64,000 nt of DNA, from contig CAXKWD010000014.1 of assembly GCA_964059195.1 (NCBI GenBank), positions 1,426,001 to 1,490,000 on the forward strand, read 5' to 3'. Below the pieces are notes generated by a model. The model searched no databases and was not told the DNA's origin. It saw only the letters and a list, made by a program, of their open reading frames with translations. This document shows positions 50,019 to 63,309 of this stretch, piece after piece. The translations under genes and the position numbers were made by a program. Within the stretch, counting starts at the first letter, position 1; every line of letters begins with the position of its first letter. This DNA is from Ectobius pallidus (taxonomy: Eukaryota > Arthropoda > Insecta > Blattodea > Ectobiidae).

Positions 50019-53000
50019 TTGTAAATTTTACTTTAATAGAAAGAATACTGTTGCCTAGCAATGAGTTTTAAAACACGAAAGTGTTGCCGAGCAATGCCAT
50101 TTTAAACCTGAAACTGTTGCCTAGCAATGTCATCAAAAAGAACTGTTGCTTAGCAATGTCATTTTTGAACACAATATTGCTACCTATTAAAAGCTTTTAA
50201 AAAAAGATACTGTTGCGTAGCAATGTCAATTTCTGATTCGAAACCTTTACCTTTCAATGCATTTTCCCAAGTAGAAACTTCTTCCTAGCAACGTAATTTT
50301 TAAAGACAATTTGGCTACCTAAGAATGTAATTTTTCTATCACGAATGTTTTGCCTAGCCATGCCAGTCTAAACCGGAAACTGTTGCCTAGCAATGAAGTT
50401 TTATAACACCTGACTGTTGCTTAGCAATGACATTTTGAATAAGAAACTGTAGCTTAGCAATGGCATCTCCAAATACGAAACTGTTGCCTAGCAATGTCTT
50501 CTATAAGGAATAGCCTTTAATCCCTCAATGATCAATACATACAATGAAAATATCGGTGATATGCTAATGGCATAACAGGGGTTGTAATTTTTCCTTAATA
50601 GAAAAGAATACTGTTGCCTAGCAATGAGTTTTAAAACACGAAAGTGTTGCCTAGCAATGCCATTTTAAACCGGAAACTGTTGCCTAGCAATGCCATCAAA
50701 AAGAACTGTTGTTTAGCAAAGTCATTTTTAAACACAATATTGCTACCTATTATAAACTTTTAAAAAATATACTGTTGCGTAGCAATGTCAATATCAGACA
50801 CAAATCTTTTACCTTTCAATGCATTTTTCATGTCGAAACTTTTTCCTAGCAATGTAATTTTTAAAGACAATTTGGCTGCCTAACAATGTAATTTTTCTAT
50901 CAGGAAAGGTTTGCCTAGCAATCCCAGTCTAAACCGGAAACTGTTGCCTAGCAATTAAGTTTTAAAACAGCTGACTCTTGCTTAGCAATGACATTTTGAA
51001 CATGAAACTGTAGCTTAGCAATGCCATCTCCAAATACGAAACTGTTGCCAGCAATGTCTTCTATAAGGAAAAGTTTTTGATCCTTCAATGATCAATACAT
51101 ACAATGAAAATATCGGTGATATGCTAATGTCAAAACATGGGTTGTAAATTTTACTTTAATAGAAAGAATACTGTTGCCTAGCATTGAGTTTTAAAACACG
51201 AAAGTGTTGCCTAGCAATGCCATTTTAAACCGGAAACTGTTGCCTAGCAATGCCATCAAAAAGAACTGTTGCTTAGCAATGTAATTTTAAACACAATATT
51301 GCTACCTATTATAAACTTTTAAATAATATACTGTTGCATAGCAATGTCAATTTCTGACACGAAACCTTTACCTTTCAATGCATTTTCCCAAGTAGAAACT
51401 TCTTCCTAGCAATGTAATTTTTAAAGACAATTTGGCGGCCTATCAACGTAATTTTTCTATCACGAATGTTTTTCCTAGCCATGCCAGTCTAAACCGGAAA
51501 CTGTAGCCTAGCAATGAAGTTTTAAAACACCTGACTGTTGCTTAGCAATGACATTTTGAACAACAAACTGTAGCTTAGCAATGCCATCTCCAAATACGAA
51601 ACTGTTGCCTAGCAATGTCATCTATAAGGAATAGTTTTTAATCCTTCAATGATCAATAGATACAATGAAAATATCGGTGATATGCTAATGTCAGAACATG
51701 GGTTGTAAATTTTACTTTAATAGAAAGAATACTGTTGCTTAGCAATTAGTTTAAAAACACGAAAGTGTTGCCTAGCAATGCCATTTTAAACCGGAAACTG
51801 TTGCCTAGCAATGTCCTCAAAAAGAACTGTTGCTTAGCAATGGCATTTTTAAACACAATATTGCTACCTATTAAAAGCTTTTAAAAAAAGATACTGTTGC
51901 GTAGCAATGTCAATTTCTGACACGAAACCTTTACCTTTCAATGCATTTTTCAAATTCGAAACTTCTTCCTAGCAATGTAATTTTTAAAGACAATTTGGCT
52001 ACCTAAGAATGTAATTTTTCTATCACGAATGTTTTGCCTAGCCATGCCAGTCTAAACCGGAAACTGTTGCCTAGCAATGAAGTTTTATAACACCTGACTG
52101 TTGCTTAGCAATGACATTTTGAATAAGAAACTGTAGCTTAGCAATGGCATCTCCAAATACGAAACTGTTGCCTAGCAATGTCTTCTATAAGGAATAGCCT
52201 TTAATCCCTCAATGATCAATACATACAATGAAAATATCGGTGATATGCTAATGGCATAACAGGGGTTGTAAGTTTTTCCTTAATAGAAAAGTATACTGTT
52301 GCCTAGCAATGAGTTTTAAAACACGAAAGTTTTGCCTAGCAATGCCATTTTAAACCGGAAACTGTTGCCTAGCAATGCCATCAAAAAGAACTGTTGTTTA
52401 GCAAAGTCATTTTTAAACACAATATTGCTACCTATTATAAACTTTTAAAAAATATACTGTTGCGTAGCAATGTCAATATCAGACACAAATCTTTTACCTT
52501 TCAATGCATTTTTCATGTCGAAACTTTTTCCTAGCAATGTAATTTTTAAAGACAATTTGGCTGCCTAACAATGTAATATTTCTATCAGGAAAGGTTTGCC
52601 TAGCAATCCCAGTCTAAACCGGAAACTGTTGCCTAGCAATTAAGTTTTAAAACAGCTGACTCTTGCTGAGCAATGACATTTTGAACATGAAACTGTAGCT
52701 TAGCAATGCCATCTCCAAATACGAAACTGTTGCCAGCAATGTCTTCTATAAGGAAACGTTTTTGATCCTTCAATGATCAATACATACAATGAAAATATCG
52801 GTGATATGCTAATGTCAAAACATGGGTTGTAAATTTTACTTTAATAGAAAGAATACTGTTGCCTAGCATTGAGTTTTAAAACACGAAAGTGTTGCCAAGC
52901 AATGCCATTTTAAACCGGAAACTGTTGCCTAGCAATGCCATCAAAAAGAACTGTTGCTTAGCAATGTAATTTTAAACACAATATTTCTACCTATTATAAA

Positions 53001-55635
53001 CTTTTAAATAATATACTGTTGCGTAGCAATGTCAATTTCAGACACGAAACTTTACCTTTCAATGAATTTTTGAAAGTCGAAACTTTTTCCTAGCAATGTA
53101 ATTTTTAAATACAATTTGACTGCCTAACAATGTAATTTTTCTATCACGAAAGTTTTCCCTAGCCATGCCAGTCTAAAAGGAAACTGTTGCCTAGCAATGA
53201 AGTTTTAAAACACCTGACTGTTGCTTAGCAATGACATTTCGAATTAGAAACTGTAGGTTAGCAATGCCATCTCCAAATACGAAACTGTTGCCTAGCAATG
53301 TCATCTATAAGGAATAGCCTTTAATCCCTCAATGATCAATACATACAATGAAAATATCGGTGATATGATAATGGCATAACAGGGGTTGTAAATTTTTCTT
53401 TAATAGAAAAGAATACTGTTGCCTAGCAATGAGTTTTAAAACACGAAAGTGTTGCCTAGCAATGCCATTTTAAACCGCAAACTGTTGCCTAGCAATGCCA
53501 TCAAAAAGAACTGTTGATTAGCAAAGTCATTTTTAAACACAATATTGCTACCTATTAAAAACTTTTAAAAAATATACTGTTGCGTAGCAATGTCAATATC
53601 AGACACAAATCTTTTACCTTTCAATGCGTTTTTCATGTCGAGACTTTTTCCTAGCAATGTAATTTTTAAAGACAATTTGGCTGCTTAACAATGTAATTTT
53701 TCTATGACGAAAGTTTTGTCTAGCCATGCCAGTCTAAACCGGAAACTGCTGCCTAGCAATTAAGTTTTAAAACAACTGACTCTTGCTTAGCAATGACATT
53801 TTGAACAAGAAACTGTAGCTTAGCAATGCCATCTCCAAATACGAAACTGTTGCCTAGCAAAGTCATCTATAACGAATAGTTTTTAATCCTTCAATGATCA
53901 ATAGATACAATGAAAATATCGGTGATATGCTAATGTCAAAACATGGGTTGTAAATTTTACTTTAATAGAAAGAATACTGTTGCCTAGCAATGAGTTTTAA
54001 AACACGAAAGTGTTGCCTAGCAATGCCATTTTAAACCAGAAACTGTTGCCTAGCAATGTCATCAAAAAGAACTGTTGCTTAGCAATGGCATTTTTAAACA
54101 CAATATTGCTACCTATTAAAAGCTTTTAAAAAAAGATACTGTTGCGTAGCAATGTCAATTTCTGACACGAAACCTTTACCTTACAATGCATTTTTCAAAT
54201 TCGAAACTTCTTCCTAGCAATGTAATTTTTAAAGACAATTTGGCTACCTAAGAATGTAATTTTTCTATCACGAATGTTTTGCCTAGCCATGCCAGTCTAA
54301 ACCGGAAACTGTTGCCTAGCAATGAAGTTTTATAACACCTGACTGTTGCTTAGCAATGACATTTTGAATAAGAAACTGTAGCTTAGCAATGGCATCTCCA
54401 AATACGAAACTGTTGCCTAGCAATGTCTTCTATAAGGAATAGCCTTTAATCCCTCAATGATCAATACATACAATGAAAATATCGGTGATATGCTAATGGC
54501 ATAACAGGGGTTGTAAATTTTTCTTTAATAGAAAAGAATACTGTTGCCTAGCAATGAGTTTTAAAACACGAAAGTGTTGCCTAGCAATGCCATTTTAAAC
54601 AGGAAACTGTTGCCTAGCAATGCCATCAAAAAGAACTGTTGATTAGCAATGTAATTTTTGAACACAAAATTGCTACCTATTTAAAGCTTTTAAAAAAAGA
54701 TACTGTTGCGTAGCAATGTCAATTTCTGACACGAAACCTTTACCTTTCAATGCATTTTCCAAAGTCGAAACTTCTTCCTAGCAATGTAATTTTTAAAGAC
54801 AATTTGGCTGCATATCAACGTAATTTTTCTATCACGAATGTTTTTCCTAGCCATGCCAGTCTAAACCGGAAACTGTAGCATAGCAATGAAGTTTTAAAAC
54901 ACCTGACTGTTGCTTAGCAATGACATTTAGAACAAGAAACTGTAGCTTAGCAATGCCATCTCCAAATACGAAACTGTTGCCTAGCAATGTCATCTATAAG
55001 GAATAGTTTTTAATCCTTCAATGATCAATAGATACAATGAAAATATCGGTGATATGGTAATGTCAAACCATGGGTTGTAAATTTTACTTTAATAGAAAGA
55101 ATACTGTTGCCTAGCAATGAGTTTTAAAACACGAAAGTGTTGCCGAGCAATGCCATTTTAAACCGGAAACTGTGGCCTAGCAATGCCATCAAAAAGAACT
55201 GTTGCTTAGCAATGTAATTTTAAACACAATATTGCTACCTATTATAAACTTTTAAATAATATACTGTTGCGTAGTAATGTCAATTTCAGACACGAAACTT
55301 TTACATTTCAATGCATTTATGAAAGTCGAAACTTTTTCCTAGCAATGTAATTTTTAAATACAATTTGACTGCCTAACAATGTAATTTTTCTATCACGAAA
55401 GGTTTGCCTAGCAATGCCAGTCTAAACCGGAAACTGTTGCCTAGCAATTAAGTTTTAAAACAGCTGACTCTTGCTTAGCAATGAGATTTTGAACATGAAA
55501 CTGTAACTTAGCAATGCCATCTCCAAATACGAAACTGTTGCCTAGCAATGTCTTCTATAAGGAAAAGTTTTTGATCCTTCAATGATCAATACATACAATG
55601 AAAATATCGGTGATATGCTAATGTCAAAACATGGG
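50019..55635. repeat. 10-mer higher-order repeat, copy 2 (5,617 bp)
   Basis: Monomers start at 50019, 50582, 51142, 51703, 52266, 52827, 53386, 53948, 54511 and 55075. Classes are as in copy 1. I noticed only about a dozen base differences between the copies by eye (for example TGCCGAGC versus TGCCTAGC near 50090, and CATTGAGTTTTAAA versus CATTGAGTTTTTAA near 52868). That implies well over 99% identity, although no alignment was run. This is the youngest large duplication visible in the window. Confidence 0.95.
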
Positions 55636-58600
55636 TTGTAAATTTTACTTTAATAGAAAGAATACTGTTGCCTAGCAATTAGTTTTAAAACACGAAAGTG
55701 TTGCCTAGCAATGCCATTTTAAACCAGAAACTGTTGCCTAGCAATGTCATCAAAAAGAACTGTTGCTTAGCAATGTCATTTTTGAACACAATATTGCTAC
55801 CTATTTAAAGCTTTTAAAAAAAGATACTGTTGCGTAGCAATGTCAATTTCTGACACGAAACCTTTACTTTTCAATGCATTTTCCAAAGTCGAAACTTCTT
55901 CCTAACAATGTAATTTTTAAAGACAATTTGGCTGCCTATCAATGTAATTTTTCAATCACAAATGTTTTGCCTAACCATGCCAGTCTAAACCGGAAACTGT
56001 TGCCTAGCAATGAAGTTTTAAAACACCTGACTGTTGCTTAGCAATGACATTTTGAATAAGAAACTGTAGCTTAGCAATGCCATCTCCAAATACGAAACAG
56101 TTGCCTAGCAATGTCATCTATAAGCAATAGCCTTTAATCCCTCAATGATCAATACATACAATGAAAATATCGGTGATATGCTAATGGCATAACAGGGGTT
56201 GTAAATTTTTCTTTAATAGAAAAGAATACTGTTGCCTAGCAATGAGTTTTAAAACACGAAAGTGTTGCCTAGCAATGCCATTTTAAACAGGAAACTGTTG
56301 CCTAGCAATGCCATAAAAAAGAACTGTTGATTAGCAATGTAATTTTTGAACACAATATTGCTACCTATTTAAAGCTTTTAAAAAAATATACTGTTGCGTA
56401 GCAATGTCAATTTCTGACACGAAACCTTTACCTTTCGATGCATTTTCCAAAGTCGAAACTTCTTCCTAGCAATGTAATTTTTAAAGACAATTTGGCTGCA
56501 TATGAACGTAATTTTTCTATCACGAATGTTTTTCCTAGCCATGCCAGTCTAAACCGGAAACTGTAGCATAGCAATGAAGTTTTAAAACACCTGACTGTTG
56601 CTTAGCAATGACATTTTGAACAAGACACTGTAGCTTAGCAATGCCATCTCCAAATACAAAACTGTTGCCTAGCAATGTCATCTATAAGGAATAGTTTTTA
56701 ATCCCTCAATGATCAATACATACAATGAAAATATCGGTGATATGCTAATGGCAAAACATGGGTTGTAAATTTTGCTTTAATAGAAAGAATACTGTTGCCT
56801 AGCAATGAGTTTTAAAACACGAAAGTGTTGCCTAGCAATGCCATTTTAAACCGCAAACTGTTGCCTAGCAATGTCATCAAAAAGAACTGTTGCTTAGTAA
56901 TGTCATTTTTAAACACAATATTGCTACCTATTATAAACTTTTAAAAATATACTGTTGTGTAGCAATGTTAATTTCAGACACCAAACTTTTACTTTTCAAT
57001 GCGTTTTTAAAAGTCGAAACGTTTTCCTAGCAATCTAATTTTTAAAGACAATTTGGCTGCTTAACAATGTAATTTTTCTATGACGAAAGTTTTGCCTAGC
57101 CATGCCAGTCTAAACCGGAAACTGTTGCCTAGCAATTAAGTTTTAAAACACCTGACTCTTGCTTAGCAATGACATTTTGAACAAGAAACTGTAGCTTGGC
57201 AATGCCATCTCCAAATACGAAACTGTTGCCAAGCAATGTCATCTATAACGAATAGTTTTTAATCCTACAATGATCAATAGATACAATGAAAATATCGGTG
57301 ATATGCTAATGTCAAAACATGGGTTGTAAATTTTACTTTAATAGAAAGAATAGTGTTGCCTAGCAATGAGTTTTAAAACACGAAAGCGTTGCCTAGCAAT
57401 GCCATTTTAAACCAGAAACTGTTGCCTAGCAATGTCATCAAAAAGAACTGTTGCTTAGCAATGTCATTTTTGAACACAATATTGCTACCTATTAAAAGCT
57501 TTTAAAAAAAGATACTGTTGCGTAGCAATGTCAATTTCTGACACGGAAACTTTACCTTTCAATGCATTTTCCAAAGTCGAAACTTCTTCCTAGCAATGTA
57601 ATTTTTAAAGACAATTTGGCTGCCTATCAACGTAGTTTTTCTATCACGAATGTTTTTCCTAGCCATGCCAGTCTAAACCGAAAACTGTAGCCTAGCAATG
57701 AAGTTTTAAAACACTTACTGTTGCTTAGCAATGACATTTTGAACATGAAACTGTAGCTTAGCAATGCCATCTCCAAATACCAAACTGTTGCCTAGCAATG
57801 TCATCTATAAGGAATAGTTTTTAATCCTTCAATGATCAATACATACAATGAAATTATCGGTGATATGCTAATGTCAAAACATGGGTTGTAAATTTTACTT
57901 TAATAGAAAGAATACTGTTGCCTAGCAATTAGTTTTAAAACACGAAAGTGTTGCCTAGCAATGCCATTTTAAACCGGAAACTGTTGCCTAGCAATGTCCT
58001 CAAAAAGAACTGTTGCTTAGCAATGGCATTTTTAAACACAATATTGCTACCTATTAAAAGCTTTTAAAAAAAGATACTGTTGCGTAGCAATGTCAATTTC
58101 TGAAACGAAAACTTTACCTTTCAATGCATTTTTCAAATTCGAAACTTCTTCCTAGTAATGTAATTTTTAAAGACAATTTGGCTACCTAACAATGTAATTT
58201 TTCTATCACGAATGTTTTGCCTAGCCATGCCAGTCTAAACCGGAAACTGTTGCCTAGCAATGAAGTTTTATAACACCTGACTGTTGCTTAGCAATGACAT
58301 TTTGAATAAGAAACTGTAGCTTAGCAATGCCATCTCCAAATACGAAACTGTTGCCTAGCAATGTCATCTATAAGGAATAGTTTTTAATCCCTCAATGATC
58401 AATACATACAATGAAAATATCGGTGATATGCTAATGGCAAAACATTGGTTGTAAATTTTGCTTTAATAGAAAGAATACTGTTGCCTAGCAATGAGTTTTA
58501 AAACATGAAAGTGTTGCCTAGCAATGCCATTTTAAACCGCAAACTGTTGCCTAGCAATGTCATCAAAAAGAACTGTTGCTTAGTAATGTCATTTTTAAAC

Positions 58601-59009
58601 ACAATATTGCTACATATTATAAACTTTTAAAAATATACTGTTGTGTAGCAATGTTAATTTCAGACACTAAACTTTTACTTTTCAATGCATTTTCAAAAGT
58701 CGAAACGTTTTCCTAGCAATGTAATTTTTAAAGACAATTTGGCTGCTTAACAATGTAATTTTTCTATGACGAAAGTTTTGCCTAGCCATGCCAGTCTAAA
58801 CCGGAAACTGTTGCCTAGCAATTAAGTTTTAAAACAACTGACTCTTGCTTAGCAATGACATTTTGAACAACAAACTGTAGCTTAGCAATGCCATCTCCAA
58901 ATACGAAACTGTTGCCTAGCAATGTCATCTATAAGGAATAGTTTTTAATCCTTCAATGATCAATACATACAATGAAAATATCGGTGATATGCTAATGTCA
59001 AAACATGGG
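55636..59009. repeat. Copy of the 21363-24736 segment (offset 34,273)
   Basis: Monomers start at 55636 (B head, E body), 56199 (C), 56763 (D), 57324 (E), 57886 (B) and 58449 (D). All six starts equal 21363, 21926, 22490, 23051, 23613 and 24176 plus 34,273. Rare variants are shared, such as GCCATAAAAAAG, TTTCGATGC (22163 and 56436) and CAAGACACTG (22347 and 56622). The match fades at the right end of the last D unit, which ends in ATAAGGAATAG here but ATAACGAATAG at 24660. Confidence 0.9.
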
Positions 59010-60134
59010 TTGTAAATTTTACTTTAATAGAAAGAATACTGTTGCCTAGCAATTAGTTTTAAAACACGAAAGTGTTGCCTAGCAATGCCATTTTAAACCG
59101 GAAACTGTTGCCTAGCAATGTCCTCAAAAAGAACTGTTGCTTAGCAATGGCATTTTTAAACACAATATTGCTACCTATTAAAAGCTTTTAAAAAAAGATA
59201 CTGTTGCGTAGCAATGTCAATTTCTGACACGAAACCTTTACCTTTCAATGCATTTTTCAAATTCGAAACTTCTTCCTAGCAATGTAATTTTTAAAGACAA
59301 TTTGGCTACCTAAGAATGTAATTTTTCTATCACGAATGTTTTGCCTAGCCATGCCAGTCTAAACCGGAAACTGTTGCCTAGCAATGAAGTTTTATAACAC
59401 CTGACTGTTGCTTAGCAATGACATTTTGAATAAGAAACTGTAGCTTAGCAATGGCATCTCCAAATACGAAACTGTTGCCTAGCAATGTCTTCTATAAGGA
59501 ATAGCCTTTAATCCCTCAATGATCAATACATACAATGAAAATATCGGTGATATGCTAATGGCATAACAGGGGTTGTAAATTTTTCTTTAATAGAAAAGAA
59601 TACTGTTGCCTAGCAATGAGTTTTAAAACACGAAAGTGTTGCCTAGCAATGCCATTTTAAACCGCAAACTGTTGCCTAGCAATGCCATCAAAAAGAACTG
59701 TTGATTAGCAAAGTCATTTTTAAACACAATATTGCTACCTATTAAAAACTTTTAAAAAATATACTGTTGCGTAGCAATGTCAATATCAGACACAAATCTT
59801 TTACCTTTCAATGCATTTTTCATGTCGAGACTTTTTCCTAGCAATGTAATTTTTAAAGACAATTTGGCTGCTTAACAATGTAATTTTTCTATGACGAAAG
59901 TTTTGCCTAGCCATGCCAGTCTAAACCGGAAACTGCTGCCTAGCAATTAAGTTTTAAAACAACTGACTCTTGCTTAGCAATGACATTTTGAACAAGAAAC
60001 TGTAGCTTAGCAATGCCATCTCCAAATACGAAACTGTTGCCTAGCAAAGTCATCTATAACGAATAGTTTTTAATCCTTCAATGATCAATAGATACAATGA
60101 AAATATCGGTGATATGCTAATGTCAAAACATGGG
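59010..60134. repeat. Linking monomers B and H-like
   Basis: The monomer at 59010 is ordinary class B. The monomer at 59573 is the H-like unit with CCGCAAAC, TTGATTAGCAAAGTC and CATGTCGAGAC, closest to 47769 and 53386. Its right half has ACTGCTGCC and GCAAAGTCATC, as at 40470. Confidence 0.85.
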
Positions 60135-61257
60135 TTGTAAATTTTACTTTAATAGAAAGAATACTGTTGCCTAGCAATGAGTTTTAAAACACGAAAGTGT
60201 TGCCTAGCAATGCCATTTTAAACCAGAAACTGTTGCCTAGCAATGTCATCAAAAAGAACTGTTGCTTAGGAATGTCATTTTTTAACACAATATTGCTACC
60301 TATTTAAAGCTTTTAAAAAAAGATACTGTTGCGTAGCAATGTCAATTTCTGACACGAAACCTTTACCTTTCAATGCATTTTCCAAAGTCGAAACTTCTTC
60401 CTAGCAATGTAATTTTTAAAGACAATTTGGCTGCATATCAACGTAATTTTTCTATCACGAATGTTTTTCCTAGCCATGCCAGTCTAAACCGGAAACTGTA
60501 GCATAGCAATGAAGTTTTAAAACACCTGACTGTTGCTTAGCAATGACATTTAGAACAAGAAACTGTAGCTTAGCAATGCCATCTCCAAATACGAAACTGT
60601 TGCCTAGCAATGTCATCTATAAGGAATAGTTTTTAATCCTTCAATGATCAATAGATACAATGAAAATATCGGTGATATGGTAATGTCAAACCATGGGTTG
60701 TAAATTTTACTTTAATAGAAAGAATACTGTTGCCTAGCAATGAGTTTTAAAACACGAAAGTGTTGCCGAGCAATGCCATATTAAACCGGAAACTGTGGCC
60801 TAGCAATGCCATCAAAAAGAACTGTTGCTTTGCAATGTAATTTTAAACACAATATTGCTACCTATTATAAACCTTTAAATAATATACTGTTGCGTAGCAA
60901 TGTCAATTTCAGACACGAAATTTTTACCTTTCAATGCATTTATGAAAGTCGAAACTTTTTCCTAGCAATGTAATTTTTAAATACAATTTGACTGCCTAAC
61001 AATGTAATGTTTCTATCACGAAAGTTTTCCCTAGCCATGCCAGTCTAAAAAGAAACTGTAGCCTAGCAATGAAGTTTTAAAACACCTGACTGTTGCTTAG
61101 CAACGACATTTTGAACAAGAAACTGTAGCTTAGCAATGCCATCTCCAAATACGAAACTGTTGCCTAGCAATGTCATCTATAAGGAATAGTTTTTAATCCC
61201 TCAATGATCAATACATACAATGAAAATATCGGTGATATGCTAATGGCAAAACATTGG
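60135..61257. repeat. E-F pair copied from about 41031-42153 (offset 19,104)
   Basis: Monomers start at 60135 (E with TTAGGAATG) and 60698 (F with AATGTAATGTTTC and CAACGACATT). Both starts, and the next at 61258, equal 41031, 41594 and 42154 plus 19,104. The shared private variants support common descent of this segment. Confidence 0.9.
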
Positions 61258-62185
61258 TTGTAAATTTTGCTTTAATAGAAAGAATACTGTTGCCTAGCAA
61301 TGAGTTTTAAAACACGAAAGTGTTGCCTAGCAATGCCATTTTAAACCGCAAACTGTTGCCTAGCAATGTCATCAAAAAGAACTGTTGCTTAGTAATGTCA
61401 TTTTTAAACACAATATTGCTACATATTATAAACTTTTAAAAATATACTGTTGTGTAGCAATGTTAATTTCAGACACCAAACTTTTACTTTTCAATGCATT
61501 TTTAAAAGTCTAAACGTTTTCCTAGCAATGTAATTTTTAAAGACAATTTGGCTGCTTAACAATGTAATTTTTCTATGACGAAAGTTTTGCCTAGCCATGC
61601 CAGTCTAAACCGGAAACTGTTGCCTAGCAATTAAGTTTTAAAACAACTGACTCTTGCTTAGCAATGACATTTTGAACAACAAACTGTAGCTTAGCAATGC
61701 CATCTCCAAATACGAAACTGTTGCCTAGCAATGTCATCAAAAAGAACTGTTGCTTAGCAATGTCATTTTTGAACACAATATTGCTACCTATTAAAAGCTT
61801 TTAAAAAAAGATACTGTTGCGTAGCAATGTCAATTTCTGACACGAAACCTTTACCTTTCAATGCATTTTCCCAAGTAGAAACTTCTTCCTAGCAACGTAA
61901 TTTTTAAAGACAATTTGGCTACCTAAGAATGTAATTTTTCTATCACGAATGTTTTGCCTAGCCATGCCAGTCTAAACCGGAAACTGTTGCCTAGCAATGA
62001 AGTTTTATAACACCTGACTGTTGCTTAGCAATGACATTTTGAATAAGAAACTGTAGCTTAGCAATGGCATCTCCAAATACGAAACTGTTGCCTAGCAATG
62101 TCTTCTATAAGGAATAGCCTTTAATCCCTCAATGATCAATACATACAATGAAAATATCGGTGATATGCTAATGGCATAACAGGTG
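61258..62185. repeat. Fused monomer pair, 928 bp, with 196-bp deletion
   Basis: This is the only irregular landmark spacing in the window. The left part is a class D monomer as at 42154. At 61714-61738 it runs, through a 25-bp sequence that ordinary monomers carry twice about 196 bp apart, directly into the third sub-repeat of a class E monomer. The right end of D, the TTGTAAAT landmark, the ATATCGGTGATAT dyad and the first two sub-repeats of E are missing. After the junction the E unit continues normally and ends class B-like. Confidence 0.93.
61714..61738. other. Deletion junction with 25-bp homology
   Basis: The segment starting GAAACTGTTGCC and ending GCAATGTCATC occurs twice in ordinary sequence, once in the last clear sub-repeat of a monomer and once in the third sub-repeat of the next. 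For example, the two copies sit 196 bp apart in 24600-24860. Here only one copy is present and everything between is gone, as expected from slippage or single-strand annealing between sub-repeats. Confidence 0.9.
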
Positions 62186-63309
62186 TTGTAAGTTTTTCCT
62201 TAATAGAAAAGAATACTGTTGCCTAGCAATGAGTTTTAAAACACGAAAGTGTTGCCTAGCAATGCCATTTTAAACCGGAAACTGTTGCCTAGCAATGCCA
62301 TAAAAAAGAACTGTTGTTTAGCAAAGTCATTTTTAAACACAATATTGCTACCTATTATAAACTTTTAAAAAATATACTGTTGCGTAGCAATGTCAATATC
62401 AGACACAAATCTTTTACCTTTCAATGCATTTTTCATGTCGAAACTTTTTCCTAGCAATGTAATTTTTAAAGACAATTTGGCTGCCTAACAATGTAATTTT
62501 TCTATCAGGAAAGGTTTGCCTAGCAATCCCAGTCTAAACCGGAAACTGTTGCCTAGCAATTAAGTTTTAAAACAGCTGACTCTTGCTTAGCAATGACATT
62601 TTGAACATGAAACTGTAGCTTAGCAATGCCATCTCCAAATACGAAACTGTTGCCAGCAATGTCTTCTATAAGGAAAAGTTTTTGATCCTTCAATGATCAA
62701 TACATACAATGAAAATATCGGTGATATGCTAATGTCAAAACATGGGTTGTAAATTTTACTTTAATAGAAAGAATACTGTTGCCTAGCATTGAGTTTTAAA
62801 ACACGAAAGTGTTGCCTAGCAATGCCATTTTAAACCGGAAACTGTTGCCTAGCAATGCCATCAAAAAGAACTGTTGCTTAGCAATGTCATTTTTGAACAC
62901 AATATTGCTACCTATTAAAAGCTTTTAAAAAAAGATACTGTTGCGTAGCAATGTCAATTTCTGACACGAAACCTTTACCTTTCAATGCATTTTCCCAAGT
63001 AGAAACTTCTTCCTAGCAATGTAATTTTTAAAGACAATTTGGCTGCCTATCAACGTAATTTTTCTATCACGAATGTTTTTCCTAGCCATGCCAGTCTAAA
63101 CCGGAAACTGTAGCCTAGCAATGAAGTTTTAAAACACCTGACTGTTGCTTAGCAATGACATTTTGAACAACAAACTGTAGCTTAGCAATGCCATCTCCAA
63201 ATACGAAACTGTTGCCTAGCAATGTCATCTATAAGGAATAGTTTTTAATCCTTCAATGATCAATACATACAACGAAAATATCGGTGATGTGCTAATGTCA
63301 AAACATGGG
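62186..63309. repeat. Monomers H and I/E
   Basis: The monomer at 62186 is class H (TTGTAAGTTTTTCC head, preceded by AGGTG instead of AGGGG, shortened core at 62649). The monomer at 62747 has a class I head and class E body. It ends with the GATGT variant of the dyad (CAACGAAAATATC near 63270), also seen at about 7269, 12330 and 19636, in each case just before a class B monomer. Confidence 0.87.

Noticed and set aside
44402..55635. Treating the 10-mer duplication as certainly biological
   Set aside because: The copies are so alike that an assembly duplication cannot be excluded without reads. The scattered private differences argue for two real copies but do not prove it.
61258..62185. Insertion of foreign DNA explaining the 928-bp spacing
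   Set aside because: All of the sequence is ordinary monomer sequence. The spacing is two monomers minus 196 bp with a homologous junction, so it is a deletion.
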